Source: Piper betle
Taxonomy: Eukaryota > Streptophyta > Magnoliopsida > Piperales > Piperaceae
Length of the DNA: 64,000 bases
Reading direction: 5' to 3'
Assembly: GCA_033002965.1 (NCBI GenBank)
Contig: JAURVB010012328.1
Location: forward strand, 209,833-273,832
Position numbers and translations under genes: made by a program. Numbering within the stretch: position 1 is the first letter of the stretch; each line of letters opens with the position of its first letter. This document shows, one piece after another, positions 10,777-22,943 of this stretch. The notes below the pieces were generated by a model. The model saw only the letters and a list, made by a program, of their open reading frames with translations. It made no database searches and was not told where the DNA came from.

Positions 10777-11678
10777 CATGGTTGCACGATCGGCCGATTT
10801 AAATCGGATCGGCGTCGCGCCGATCCGATTTCGGGGCCGACTCGGTCGGCCCGAATCGGGTCGTGAATCGGCCCGTTTCGGCCGATTCCGACCGATTTAA
10901 CTCGGAATCGGAATCGGCCGATTTAAATCGGAATCGGTTTTTAATGAAATTACCAAAATACCCTAGGTATAATTTTTATTAAATTATTTAAGCATGGGTA
11001 AAATGGTAATTTGGATTTAAAAACCTAAATCATACCCTCCCCCGATTCCGCCGCCCGACTCCGACCTTCGCTCCGCCGCCCTCCGCCGCGCTTGCGCCGT
11101 CCTCCCTCGGCCGTCCTCCGTCCGACCAGGCCACCGCCGCCCGACTCCGACCTCGGCTCCGCCCTCCGCCACGATTCCGCCGCAGCGTTGCGGCCGCCGC
11201 CCGAACTCGGGTTCCGCCGGCCGACGCAGCGCCGCGATTCCGCCGCGAATCTGCCGTCCGACCGCCGCCTGTTCGTCCGACCGGGCTGCCGACATCCTCC
11301 GACATCGCCGCCGCGAGACTCGCCGCCGACCGGGCCGGCGGCGGCGGCGAGTAAGAGTGGCATTCTCGTAATTAAAGTTGACTCGAGTCTAACTCGAGTC
11401 AAAAATAATAATTAATTCTAAATAATTAAAAAAAATCTTAAAAAATATTTAAAAATATCATAAATTATAATACACAGAATAATATCAAAATAACATCAAT
11501 ATCCAATTTTAATATATTTATATTATAAATTGTCAAATTATTATATATGACCGATTAAATTAATTTGGACCGATTCAACAAAACCGATTCCTAGCCGATT
11601 CAGACCGATTCCGATTCCGATTCCGATTCCGATTCGGGAAAACCGATTCCGATTCCAATTCGGATTCATGCAACCATG
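10777..11678. mobile_element. Non-autonomous hAT-type DNA transposon (902 bp)
   Basis: Flanked by perfect 8-bp duplications ACACAAAC (10769-10776 and 11679-11686), the hallmark of hAT elements. The ends form imperfect inverted repeats: CATGGTTGCACGA on the left, and the complement of TCATGCAACCATG on the right. Both subterminal parts are packed with CCGATT / GATTCCGATTCC and CGGCCGATTTAAATCGG motifs, typical of transposase-binding repeats. No transposase frame is present. The GC-rich centre (about 11035-11350) gives overlapping open frames on both strands, but they are low-complexity. The stretch next to it (about 11340-11440) resembles LTR sequence at 42890-42960 in reverse. Confidence 0.85.
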
Positions 11679-11895
11679 ACACAAACACAATCGAAGATCT
11701 CACTACTCTTGTTAAGCTTGAATTTTACCCCCACAAAATATGACATTAAGGATCCCCATAAAACATGACAATGGCGTGAGCATTCAGTCCGACAGAATTA
11801 AATTACTCAACAGATATTCGGCGGCCATATTTCACAATGAAAACTATACCAAGCAAAAGCAGTTTGGCTCCAGACTGGATAACCAAATCTATTTA

Positions 11896-12404
11896 TCTAT
11901 ACTAATCTATAAAACATATAAAACAAAGGGCTTTTAATACGGTGTTCGTCACGTATCTTTTAATTTTTTACAATATTATCCTAAACAATCTTATTTTTTT
12001 ATCTATTGTCACGATGATTTGTTTTGAATCCTTTAATATTTTTCTATTATAATTAGGATTTGTTTTGCCACATATATTGTCATGTGTCATCTAATTATTT
12101 TACAATATTATTTTTTATTTCTTATTAGTAAAAATTTTACATTTTTATTGTAATTAAGATTTTTTCAGAATCCTTTAATGCTTTTCTATTTTAATTAGGA
12201 TTTGTTTTGTCATGTATTATCTAATTATTTTATAATATTATCCTTTTATTTTTTATTAATAAAATATTACTTTCTATTATAATTAAGATTTATTTCGAAT
12301 CCTTTAAATACTTTTCTATTATAATTATAATTTATTTCAATTTCTATTATAATTAGGATTTATTTCGATTCCTTTAGCTACACATCGCGCAGGTTAGTGG
12401 CTAG
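11896..12404 (+). mobile_element. Small Helitron-like element
   Basis: Begins TCTATACTAATCTATAAAAC after an A and ends GGCTAG before a T, matching Helitron insertion between A and T with 5' TC and 3' CTAG ends. A possible decayed hairpin (ACATCGCGCAGG) lies about 15 bases before the end. The inside has about four degenerate copies of a unit including CCTTTAATACTTTTCTATTA and TAATTAGGATTTGTTTTG. No Rep/helicase gene is present. The hairpin is poor, so the call is moderate. Confidence 0.6.
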
Positions 12405-12812
12405 TTATATCCCAAGTTATTACAAAAAAATAGTTTGGTTTAATTATACCAAAATAACAATATTTTAGCAAACATAATCATATAAAAAAACTGCTAAAGA
12501 TATATGTTATATTAAACTTATCAAATTCACCATAAAAAAACAAAATAATTTCATGATAATTAACATAAAACATATATTTTTGCGCATAATTTTTTTAAAA
12601 AATGGTTATTTCAACTGGACACAATTCCAAACCTTAATATCAATGTTCATTTCAGGTTGCCTACAATCAACTCTAATATATAGGAGGTTTTTTTTTTGCT
12701 AACATTACATTTCAACCTTTCTTGCATTGTGGTTCTAAGGACATATTAATATTTACTTAATTTTAAATTATTATTATTACTTTTTGTTATTAGGAAAATG
12801 TTAGAATATTAT
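12405..12812. other. AT-rich spacer, nothing recognised
   Basis: AT-rich DNA with poly-A and poly-T tracts between the Helitron-like element and the first family B LTR fragment. No gene or repeat boundary was seen. Confidence 0.4.
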
Positions 12813-13390
12813 TCTATAAAACCCAGGTTTTTCACCTCATAGTTTTCAGTGTCGATTCGGTTTTGAACCTGATTGAATTAATTGTCCGCCCTTTTTGTTG
12901 TATAGGTATATATGGTATATGATGTGCGAGCCACAACCTTAGTCTTCCCCAGTACTAAGCACCACTCGGCTGGACCCAACGTCTTCCCGACTATTATTTT
13001 TGGTTTTATTTGAGTAGACTATAGCTAGGTTCAGGACTGAGTCTACCACGAGTCTAGATTGCATGTCGTGTCTTTGGAGCCCCTTACGGTCGATCTTAGC
13101 CTTTGTGGACCCGTAGCATGGTTCCCAAGGTCACCTTGACCAATCCTAGGGTGAAAATATTAGGTGCATGCGAACTACGCAAAGGTGTTGTGCCAATGCC
13201 CTTGACCCCAAGTTTGGGTTTTCTTGCTTTTTGCCTTGTCCATTCTTGAGCCTATTCGAATTGGTTTAGCTTTCAAACCATAAGTATGAAGCCTAGATGG
13301 TTGTATGAGCATTTTATGGAGGCTGGATATGCTGGATAAATAGATGATAGCTTTAGTTATGCTACAATAGAGCATGAGTTATTAGCATAT
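12813..13390 (+). mobile_element. Family B LTR, 5' fragment (plus orientation)
   Basis: Starts like a family B LTR (TATAAAACCCAGG for TGTAAAACCC). Its last 130 bases align with 37200-37300: AGATGG, TATGAGCATTTTATGG, GATGATAG and GCATGAGTTA occur in the same order. It stops abruptly at an inverted LTR start (13391). Confidence 0.65.
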
Positions 13391-13412
13391 TTTAACACCC
13401 CAAATCTGGTTC

Positions 13413-16400
13413 TGTAATACCCCGATTTTGGTTTACCTAAGAACTAGATAAAAAATATTACGATCGAGTCGAATCATATTTAATATTTATTGCTAGTCAA
13501 TAAGACTTAATCGATAAAATAAATCAAAATAACCATTTTGGTGTCATAAGAATGGAAGACATTGTCAAATAAGCATCAAAACAAATCAAATATAAATAAT
13601 TTAAGAAAGTAAATAGTGTGTTGAGCTCAAGTGTGTGTAGTGTTTATCTGTCCTCCCACCAAAGTTGACTCAAGATTTACATGGCCTACACATATTATAT
13701 GAAAACCGTCAGTAACGAATGTTAGTGGCCCGTAAAATAACTAATACAAATTGACAAATGGGTATTCCATTACTCATGAAAACGTATAAAACTTCATGAT
13801 AGCCTCACACTAAGCGGTAAGCAAACTTACTTAAGTGATTGCCGGCTTGTATGCATGGCTCATAATCATATTCATACATACATACATATATACATACAGT
13901 GCTTACGCCCTTATACCTTCCATATCACCCACCACGGTACTCGAGTAACAAAAGGAATAGTTAAGTTAGTGCCACATATTGTGAAAATGTGCTGTATTAT
14001 TAGTATCATCATACACCATACTACCTTATGGTTTGAAGGAGTACTAGTGCGATTCATATATATCTCTATACTACTAACTCTCTTATTCGTGAAATCCATA
14101 AAAATGTGCGTACTAATATAATAGGCTTAGGAAAGAGGCTTGTATTATATATTTCTGGAGCTTCAGTTCAAAAAACAACAAGGGATCACATCCTTGTAGT
14201 TTTATTAAACATGCATAGAAAACAAGCTAAATGAACAAGCTAAATGGCCCAACATCAGAGGGATCTGATAAAACACTGCCAATGCCGCCCTATGTATAAA
14301 ACTCGACACACAAGGAGTCAAGCAGAGAGGGAGAGTCCTACGGACTTGTGGTCCAAGCTCCAAGTGTATCAGCACATCTATGGCAAGCTCGGATTCCAAA
14401 ACCTACATCGGAACCCACTACTAAGTAAAATACTAACATCTCTATATGATGCATGCTTGTACTGTGTGCTCATATCTCAATATATCTTAATAAAGAAAAT
14501 AATGCTAACAAACCTATAACTAAACATCTAGCATGCAAATCAAGACATAATAATAATGAATAAACAAATAAATATGCACATAGATAATTAGGTAAATAAT
14601 AAATACAAGAACATATATAATACCATAATCATAAAATAATAATATAATTACACTATATAAATATACAAGCAAATACAAGTAAATATCATATATACTCGTG
14701 TTAGAAAACACATAAATAATTAAAGAATGAAATAATAATTCAATAAATAAATAAATAAATAGTTAATATTCATTAAAATGAATAATAATAATATCATAGT
14801 TATATAATATAAGAATGCATAATTAAATTCAAATAAATAATAACATCCACACGAACATACAAATAGATAAAATAAATATATAAAGAAATAAATAAATAAA
14901 TTTACAATTTAATAAACATAATAAGACTAATATTAATAAATAATTATAATATTAATAATAACAAATAATCATGTAAACATTCATCATATATGACAAACAT
15001 ATAAATACAAATAAATAAATAATAATGAATAAATAATTAATTAAATAATTAAATAAATCAATAAATAAAGAAAAATCTTCATAACATCCAATCATGCTAA
15101 ACAATGTGAATATGCATCTAAACTAATATAGAAGTTCTCGAATTACCTGAAATGGTGGAAGAACGGATGAAAACGGGTTGAACCGGACCAAACCAAGCTA
15201 AACCAGCCAAACTAAAAGTGCTGAACTAACCTGAGCTAGAAAATGGGTTGGGTTGGCTGATCGAACATGAACAGGATGAGTAGACTCGGACTAGCAAATT
15301 TGGGCATGATCACGCGGACACGAACACAAGCAGGAGGATGTGGTCGCTGGTAGGCGGACCGTAAACTGGGCAAACCGGCAAACGGGCAGGACAAAGGGTG
15401 GCGGTGCCTGTTGCCGGAGAATGCTGACAATGGCGAAACTGTGGTTGCCATTGGTGGGAATCGACATGGGGGAGGATGAGAAACATGATTGCGGTGATGA
15501 CTAGTGGAGTCTGGTCGCTGGTCGGCCAGAAAACGGTCTAAAAGGGATGGCATCGCCGCCGTGTGTGGCGACGTCGCCGGTGGTGATCGTGGTCGCGGAG
15601 GTGGACAATGTTGGTACAAAGCGGTAGAAAATGGCCAGTGGTGGCTCGCCGGTGCCGGAAAATGGCCCAAACAGTGGCAGCATTGGTGAAGAACAGTGAT
15701 ATAAAACTCAGTTGCCGACGGTGATTGTGGCTGCGTAGGTAGTCGTGAGTGGTACAAATGGAAAGCTGGCTGTGAGGCGGTCACGACCATACTAAATGGG
15801 TGACCAAAGGAGCACCATGGACTCGCCAGGGTGAGGCGAAGTGGCAGCGGCATAATAGTGGAAAATTTCAAAATCATGGAAACTCTGGAAATCAAAGGGT
15901 GAAGATAAAGGTGAGTGGACGAATCAGATCTTGCCATGTGGCACAACTTGTATGTTTGACACTTCGTGGCCTAGTGGGGCCCACCTATAGGTATATGCAC
16001 TATCATATGGACGAAAAACTAGGATCGAGACCATCCCAAGTCAAAGCTAACTCGATTCCCAAAAGTTACTTTATAGGCGAGAATCAAGGCAAGAATGGTA
16101 AATGAGCCTCGAAACTGTAATTGCCATCGAGCTGGGCCCATGGGGCACAATCCGATGGTCCTAAATCCTTGTGATGCATGCAATGAGATACCTAAAAAAT
16201 CCTAAATGGATACTAAATATTGCATGGGCCTAGATTTAGGCCTAAAATCGTAGCTAACATATACAAACAAATCTATATACACTGATAACTCATGCTCTAT
16301 TGTATCTTATCAAAAAATATCATATGCATGTCGGGCTTACTCAGCCTCTATAACATACTCATATGGTCATCTAGGCCTCATACTCATCGCCTAAAAATTA

Positions 16401-16492
16401 GTCTGATTCGAGTTCAAACCGACTCGATATTAACCCGAATAGGGCAAAACTCAAATAGGGTAAAACCCTAACATGAAAATGGGGTTTTTACA
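13413..16492 (-). mobile_element. Complete solo LTR, family B (3,080 bp, minus orientation)
   Basis: Reads TGTAATACCCCGATTTTGG at the left and GGGGTTTTTACA at the right, with identical 5-bp flanks GGTTC (13408-13412, 16493-16497). No primer-binding site, polypurine tract or coding region is attached, so it is a solo LTR. Inside, from left: the conserved LTR tail with CACCACGGTACTCGAGTA, a promoter-like module (minus strand, TATTATATTAG near 14113-14123), a long AT-rich block (14440-15110), and a GC-richer leader (15200-15850). The leader's open frames (for example 15236-15946 minus, Pro/His/Ser-rich) are not genes. It is nested in the start of another LTR of the same family. Confidence 0.9.
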
Positions 16493-16497
16493 GGTTC

Positions 16498-16875
16498 ACT
16501 CTCAAAACGAACCAAAATGTTGTGGGTCACCCAAGTAAGTCAGTTAACCTCGAACCTAGCCCAAAAGGATCTACTCTTGGTGTCTTAAGATAGACGATAA
16601 CTATTGTTATGCATGCATGGGATGTAGGGAATCCTAATAGGCTACTAGGTGAATGAAATGACAATAATCACACTCAAAACCAATCATTTTAATTACGCTA
16701 AAATAGATAAAAATTTTAAAATAAAATAAATAGAGTTTTCACTAAAAGTGCAATAAGGGGCCAACCTGTCAAAAACAACACTACATAAATATATCACCAA
16801 ACCATCCAAATTCTTTATTTCATACCATACTACAGTGATATCAACAAAATTCCTTTTACATCAATTGGGTGTTGA
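16498..16875 (-). mobile_element. Outer family B-like LTR, continuation after the nested solo LTR
   Basis: Removing the nested solo LTR joins TTTAACACCCCAAATCTGGTTC (13391-13412) to ACTCTCAAAACGAACC (from 16498). This recreates an LTR start of the TGTAACACCCC-GGTTCAC type. The match to other copies fades after about 150 bp, and the right limit is set by the start of family A sequence. Confidence 0.55.
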
Positions 16876-18264
16876 CCTATTGTGTTACTATGTGTGTTCT
16901 TATAATTAATTGAAATGTTGTATTATCCGTATAATCATTTGGAATGTTGTATTGTCCGTATAATTATTTGAAATGTTATATTTTCTCAAACTGGTATAAT
17001 TATATGAAATGTTATATTTTCCCAAATTAGTAGCCTTTGTAGGCACTAATCTCAGAATGAGTTGGGAGATGATTTTTAATCTCAGAATGAACTGGGAGAC
17101 CATGACTAATCCAAAATGAATTGGGAGACCACCTAATCTCAGAATGAGCTGGGAGACGTTTTCTAATCTCAGAATGAGTTGGGAGACAATTTCTAATCTC
17201 AGAATAAACTGGGAGACCATGACTAACCTCAAAATGAATTGGGGGACCACCTAATCTCGGAATGAGCTGGGAGACAATGTTCTAATCCCAAAATGAACTG
17301 AGAGACCATGACTAACCTCAAAATGAATTGGGGGACCACCTAATCTCAGAATGAGCTGGGAGACAATTTTCTAATCTCAGACTGAACTAGGAGACCATGA
17401 CTAACCTCAAAATTAATTGGGGGACCACCTAATCTCAGAATGAGCTGGGAGGCAATTTTCTAATCTTCGAATGAACTGGGAGACCATGACTAATCTCAAA
17501 AGAACTGGGAGACCACCTAATCTTAGAATGAGCTGGGAGACAATGTTCTAATCTCAGAATGAACTGGGAGACTCACCTCAAATGGATTGGGGGACCATGA
17601 CTAATCTCAAAATGAATTGGGAGACCACCTAATCTCAAAGCGAGCTGGGAGACAATTTCTAATCTCAGATTGAACTGGGAGACCATGACTAATCTCAAAA
17701 TGAATTGGGAGACCACCTAATCTCAAAATGAGTTAGGAGAAGTTTTCTAATCTCAGAATGAGCTGGGAGTCGACTTTTACTAATGTCCAATGACCTGAGA
17801 GACAAATTACTAATCTCAGAATGACTTGAGGGATAATAACTCTTTGCTTGTGTAATAATAGTAATAATAACGAGTGAAATGATAATAGGAATTATATTGA
17901 CTTGTTTCATTTAATTATGCGGCTTAGTGGTTTTATCACTAACGCGGAATTGCCTCCGCAGGTGAGCAGTTGGGACTAAAGAATAGAAGTGTGGTTGGTG
18001 GTTCTTTTACCAACCCAGGTATGGTGAATTGGTAATAAAGTTGGACTTCCTTATTATTCTCTTGTGTTATAAATGTGGCTATGGGAAACAGTCCGAGACT
18101 GTGGGACAGTTATTTTATATTTTAAAGAACATGATTTATTGTTATGATTCATATTATATGTTGCGAGACATATTTGCTGTATTTCAATTCATGTTTTAGA
18201 ATGTTATATCTACATTACCTATATTTTTAAATAACACCCGGTCTAGTTCGGGCGCGTCGTTACA
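16876..18264 (+). mobile_element. Family A (Tekay-type) LTR, right-hand fragment
   Basis: Reads as the reverse complement of 30219-31340: the same TATAATTATTTGAAATGTTATA and CCCAAATTAG.AGCCTTTGT blocks, the same minisatellite, the same GCGGAATTGCCTCCGCAGGTG segment, and the end AACACCCGGTCTAGTTCGGG...GTCGTTACA. The first half of the LTR is missing at the left. Directly right of the end is family C LTR sequence. Confidence 0.75.
17040..17830. repeat. Minisatellite of about 30-bp units in higher-order blocks (type 'GAGCTGGGAGAC')
   Basis: Units of the form CTAATCTCAGAATGAGCTGGG followed by AGACC(A/AC)... repeat about 25 times. Three sub-types (ending CCATGA, CCACC and CAATTTT) alternate in order, giving a higher-order period near 85-117 bp. 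It lies inside a family A LTR. A long minus-strand frame is only the repeat translated. Confidence 0.85.
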
Positions 18265-20130
18265 CATGCCCATTTGGACTTCTCAGGCCCATGGCCAAAA
18301 TTTTGATGTTTGATGTACAGTGACGGAGTACTGTTCACAGCACATTAATCCGACCTTAATTAACCTCGGTGAACATGATAATTCTCAAATTATCAGTTGT
18401 TAATATTTATGACCGACCCTTAGGATGTCTTGAACTAGGGGTTCAAATTTTAGATTAATCGGATACTATTTGGTCTGTTTAAAAAATCTTCTAATTAAGT
18501 CCGACGATAAAAGCGTAAGTATGAAATCATGCAATAAGTAGAATTGTAACCCAAACCTTAAATTAAACTACCTAATGATGTTTAATCCATCACTAAGTAA
18601 AATAAGTAACTTAATTAAGTTTTACATATTGTATATGTGTGGAGGCTTTGCCTCATCTTGTGTGCCAGTGTAATCTAATTATGATTTGAATTCCATCTCC
18701 TCTTAGGTTACACGGGTTGAGCTTATAAATTTAGGACGTAGGACTCCACTTAGCCAGGTCTTTAAGACTCTCTTGCTTTACCATTATGTTTGGCTCTTGA
18801 GTGTCACGTTTAATGGTGTTTTCAACAATAGGATGGTGTCGACGATACTTTTATTGGATCCCTCCGATACCGGGCCATTTAGTTGTATTATATCATATGT
18901 TTAATAAAACTACAATCATGAGATCCCTTGTTGGTTTTCGAACTAAAGCTCCAAACATGTATGATACAAGCCTCTTCCCTAAGCCTATTATATAAGTATG
19001 CGCATTTTTACGAATTTCGTGAATAAGAGAGTGAGCGGTAGGGAGATATGCAAATTGCACTAGTAACCCTTCTACCCTTAAGTGGTGCAATGTATGTAGG
19101 ATACTACGAATGCACGGCATTTTCAGAAATTGTGGCACATTACTTCTGAGCTATATGCATATTGTGGCAGGTGATGTATAGAAGATGTGAGGACGTAAGC
19201 GATATATGTATATTTATATATTTGTAAGATGCCTCTTTGTAGGCAATTATAGTATAATATGTGGCTGCATCAGCCTTCACTTACCACCTTGTATGATTCT
19301 GGAAGTTTCTATAACTTTTTCATGCGTGTTTGGATACCTATTTGCCAGTAACGCTATATTCCTAGTCTCTATAGGACCATTAATCAATTCCTTCATTGTT
19401 GACATTTTTCTCTAATATATGTAGGTGTTTTGTCTTTTTGACCGGCGTAGGCGGATAGATCATACAGCTCAAGGAAGGTGGTATTTCGTCATGTGTTTGT
19501 GTTAATTACTGAATTGATGTAATATGAAATTGAGATGTAGTATGTTATGGGAATATGCCCTAAAGTTGTATAAACTTATATGATGCAAGATAAGTCAATT
19601 TATTGTTGTTTTGCATGTGTGTTTTATATATCATTATATTATTATTGTGGAGCGGACACACTTTGGGGCACTCTAACTATCGTTTGCAAGGTATAAGCTT
19701 CAAAGTCTTAGAACATGATGAAGAGCTTACCAGGTATGCGCAACATATTTGTTGTAGCTGTGTGAGTGTGTGATAAAGAAACATGGGGTAGGAGTATACG
19801 GTTTGCACTACTTGAAGACCAATGTGAAGTCATAGTGCTAGGCTTTGATGCCTTGGCATTTGATGATGTTGTGTTTAATTATTTTATTTTCTTGAATATG
19901 TCAGGTATGTAGAATAGGTAACCAACCACGACCCTTGTTCAAATTCTGTCCATTCGTCCGCTTGTAAAAATTTAAGAAATGTACTAATTCAATTAAACTA
20001 GTAGTAAGAAAAGGTTCATGTCACAACATGCAACCTCAAGACTGTAGCCAAGGTGAGCCTCTCTTCTATAGTTGAGAGTAATTATTAACAATTTTAATAG
20101 TCACCACTCATAGTTGCAGGGGAGGATTTG
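18265..20130 (+). mobile_element. Family C LTR, right-hand part (5' LTR remnant)
   Basis: Aligns with 29310-30218 and with 51460-53280 of the complete C solo LTR. Shared blocks include GCCTCATCTTGTGTGCCAGTG, GATCCCTTGTTGGTTTTCGA, TATTATATAAGTA (TATATAA at 18989-18995), ACTTTGGGGCA..CTAACTATCGT and the GTAACCA..ACGACCCTTGTT region. Its left end is replaced by a family A LTR fragment, and the family A element enters at 20131. Confidence 0.75.
18989..18995 (+). promoter_or_regulatory. LTR promoter-like TATA box (TATATAA), family C
   Basis: Sits in a module conserved across families B and C: CCTTGTTGGTTTTCGAA, then CTCTTCCCTAAGCC, then TATTATATAAGTA. The same module is at 30020-30026, 34550-34556, 39248-39254 and 52142-52148 (plus), 61971-61965 (minus), and in altered form at 14113-14123 (minus) and 44251-44257 (TATAAAT). 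Conservation between families suggests the core promoter; transcription start is unknown. Confidence 0.5.
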
Positions 20131-20162
20131 TGTAAAGACCCGGAAAATAAATAAATAAATAA

Positions 20163-20194
<32 letters not shown>

Positions 20195-20432
20195 TCGACG
20201 CGGTGGGATCGAACGTTGGTATCCATGAATTTATTTAAATTATTTACCCGCTACCCGGTTAATTATCAATTACCCGGTCAAGTGGAAAGTATTAGTTAAC
20301 CGGTTAAGTATTTTTACCCGGTTAAGTAAATCATACCATTTAACCGTTTAAACTAGTAAAGTGAACCGTATCACTTACCCATTTACCCGGCAACGAAGTG
20401 TGTTTCCATAAACCCTAGGCCTTCTTTCATTT

Positions 20433-20439
20433 TATAAGG
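20433..20439 (+). promoter_or_regulatory. Likely TATA box of family A LTR
   Basis: TATAAGG in TCATTTTATAAGGAGAAGG, about 80 bp upstream of a consensus splice donor (GTAAGT at 20513). It is identical in the 3' LTR copy (about 26855). The layout (TATA, short leader, donor) fits an LTR promoter; inferred only. Confidence 0.45.
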
Positions 20440-21889
20440 AGAAGGAGGGGGGCGTCATGCACATAAGCTCCTTGGACAAACGCCGGCTTCCCCATTGTTT
20501 TGGTAAGTTTCTTCCTCTCTTCTTCTTAGTTTGCATGCATACATATGATCAAAGATTATAATACAAGATAATCATGGAAACTAAGACCTGAAATCAACAA
20601 GAAAAAGGGAGGATGTAACTGGATTAGAACCAGGAATTCACCCACGAACATAAGTTGCTGCCGTGCAGCAATTCTTGTGTGTTTGTGATTAATTACAGCA
20701 ACAAGTCATAATCTTTTGCTAATCAGTTGCTGCATCAACGTCCTTACTCATGTTGTAGTAATTAAAGGTGAGATTTCATAGAATTTACAGCCAAGAATGG
20801 TAGCACGTCCTGCTGAATTGCAGCAACAGCACCATGGCGTTGTGTCACGACCAGTTACATATACCACGCTGTAGGGTAGTGTTTCTCTTCTTCTGGGCGT
20901 TGGGTTGTTGTGCGGGAAGAAGGGGACATGTGGGGCGGTGCTGCTGGCCACGTCTGAGTCGCCATAGCAGCAGGTCGAGGTCGCCATGGGTTCTGGTTCG
21001 TCGCTGTGGTGGTGCAGTCGCCCTTTGATTGTTGCTGCTAATTTGGTTGCTAGGAAAGGGAGACAATGGGTGAAGGATAGGATCTAGATTTTGGTCGAAA
21101 GAGAAGAGCTTGGTGCTGGTTTTGGGTGAAGAGAAGAATGGTGACGGGAAGAAGAAGAAGAAGAAGAAGAATGGCAGTTTTGTAATTTCGGGTTGACTCG
21201 ATATGGGTTGAGTTAAAAATCATAATAATAATACCAACTCGTGTTAAAATCATTGAAATAATTAATTTAAAGGAATATGAGTTAAGTAGTCAAACTAATA
21301 AATTTATAAATTATTACATGAAATTAATAAATTTCGATCACGATAAACGGTAATTAATTAATCGGCTGATTAAAAGCAATTAACTTAAATTGAAGGGTTA
21401 TGAGGAATATTTAATAGAGACTTCACCTTTATCATATAAAAGTTATATTTGATAAGTAAAACGATTATTCTTATAATAAATTCGTAAAGTAAAATAATGG
21501 ATCAATAAAAGATAATCGCGTAGAAATTACGCGATAGCATAATTAATTAAATAAAGAAGTGTTGAACCTTATCGAATTAAATAAATTAATTAATGTGGCA
21601 TATATTAAATATTTAGTTGCATGCATTTTCGACGCGAGTAAAATTATACTAATGTATAATTTTATGCCCCGTTCATATTAGGGTTAGCGGATTACAGTCG
21701 GACGAACCCACAAGTCAGGTACGTATAATAGGTAGAACATCGTATTTTCTTTGTTGGTAGCCTAGGTCGGCCTGAGCCCAGATTCGACCACCATGCACGA
21801 AGTGCAACCGGGGTTAAAGAATTGACTCAGTCCGACACTGGGTCGTGTTATGTGTGTGATTCTTGTGATGCATCGATATTGTTTTGGAG

Positions 21890-22430
21890 TAGTGATAGCC
21901 GCCCCATAAAAAGGCTACGGCCGGGGTGAGTGAGGCACAGCGATTCCTCCATCGCATTAGAGTGTAGTGATTGCCGCCCCATAAAAAGGCTACGGTCGGG
22001 GTGTGTGAGGCACTGGCACTGAGTGCAGTGATAGCCGCCCCATAAAAAGGCTACGGCCGGGGTGTGTGAGGCACTGGCACTAGAATTGGCAGTGAGAGCT
22101 TCCCCACAAACGGGGCATAGCGATCACCTGAGTGCAGTGATAGCCGCCCCACAAAAAGGCTACGGCCGGGGTGTGCAAGGCATTGGCACTGGAGTGCAGT
22201 GATAGCCTCCCCATAAAAAGGCTACAGCAGGGGTGTGCGAGGCACTGACACTAGAATTGGTAGTGAGAGCTTCCCCACAAACGGGGCATAGCAATCACCC
22301 GAGTGCAGTGATAGCTACCCCACAAAAAGGCTACGGCCGGGGTGTGCGAGGCACTGGCACTGGAGACAGTAGTGGTAGCCTCCCCATAAAAAGGCTACGA
22401 CCGGGGTGTGCGGATCACAGCGGACACCTC
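21890..22430. repeat. Minisatellite of about 61-bp units with 173-bp higher-order period (type 'AAAAAGGCTACGGCC')
   Basis: Seven copies of GTGATAGCCGCCCCATAAAA followed by AGGCTACGGCCGGGGTGTG start near 21893, 21967, 22027, 22137, 22200, 22311 and 22372. A second unit with GAGAGCTTCCCCACAAACGG is inserted at 22091 and 22264, giving a repeat of about 173 bp twice. It lies at the same LTR position as the unrelated minisatellites at 17040 and 30655. Confidence 0.85.
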
Positions 22431-22807
22431 CTTCGCATTGTTTTGGAGTATAGCGGAATCGCTCCTCCGCATATTAAAATAAATATATGAAAATGGTGGA
22501 ATGTACTTGTTTGTTTTATCTATTATACTACTTAGTGTTGTAATCACTAACGCGGAATTGCCTCCGCAGGTGTGCAGATCCGAGATTAGATGATTGACAA
22601 CTAGAACATGGAGCAAAGTAATATGAGGACTCCTTTTTGTTATTTAATTGTGGAATAAGTGTGGCTGCTAGGAAACGGTCCAAGACTGTGGGATTTTATT
22701 ATAAGTTATGATTTCTAATAATGTTTGACATAATTGCTTTAATTTTGAGTAACACCTAGCCAGTTAGGCCCTCAATATTATCATGAAAAATGGCGGGTCG
22801 TTACAGG

Positions 22808-22820
22808 TGGTATCAGAGCC
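22808..22820 (+). promoter_or_regulatory. Primer-binding site, initiator tRNA-Met type
   Basis: TGGTATCAGAGCC lies two bases after the LTR end, the standard complement of the plant initiator Met tRNA 3' end used by most Ty3-gypsy elements. Confidence 0.9.
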
Positions 22821-22943
22821 AAGTTTCCCAAAAGCTCACATCTTATGACTCAAGTACCTTGTTGAAGAGTCCAATATCTATCTTTCTCCGTCATTAGGGA
22901 AAAAAAACATTTTTTTTTCTATAACATAATGAATAAATTTTAG

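Larger units (their letters stand above)
20131..22805 (+). mobile_element. 5' LTR of the family A element (2,675 bp)
   Basis: Begins TGTAAAGACCCGG and ends GGCGGGTCGTTACA. Contains a microsatellite (20141-20187), a TATA box and leader with a splice-donor-like TTTTG|GTAAGT (GT at 20513), a moderately GC-rich block (20830-21060), a minisatellite (21890-22430) and the conserved GCGGAATTGCCTCCGCAGGTG near the right end. Confidence 0.9.

Noticed and set aside
11017..11415. Open frames in the hAT centre
   Set aside because: Low-complexity Arg/Gly/Ala-rich frames on both strands in a GC-rich patch; no transposase motif.
15236..15946. A 236-codon minus-strand open frame
   Set aside because: Lies in the leader part of a solo LTR; low-complexity Pro/His/Ser content and not kept open in the other B copies.
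16906..17250. A 114-codon frame repeating QFILRLEIVSQ-like residues
   Set aside because: Minisatellite translated, as above; the similar frame at 30765-30965 has the same cause.
17040..17830. Possible CRISPR-like array (regular repeats with spacers)
   Set aside because: Plant DNA; units are contiguous and the 'spacers' are just repeat variants.
22808..22820. Possible tRNA-Met gene fragment
   Set aside because: Only the 3' complement of the tRNA is present, exactly after an LTR; it is a primer-binding site. Same for 39941 and 59384-59395.
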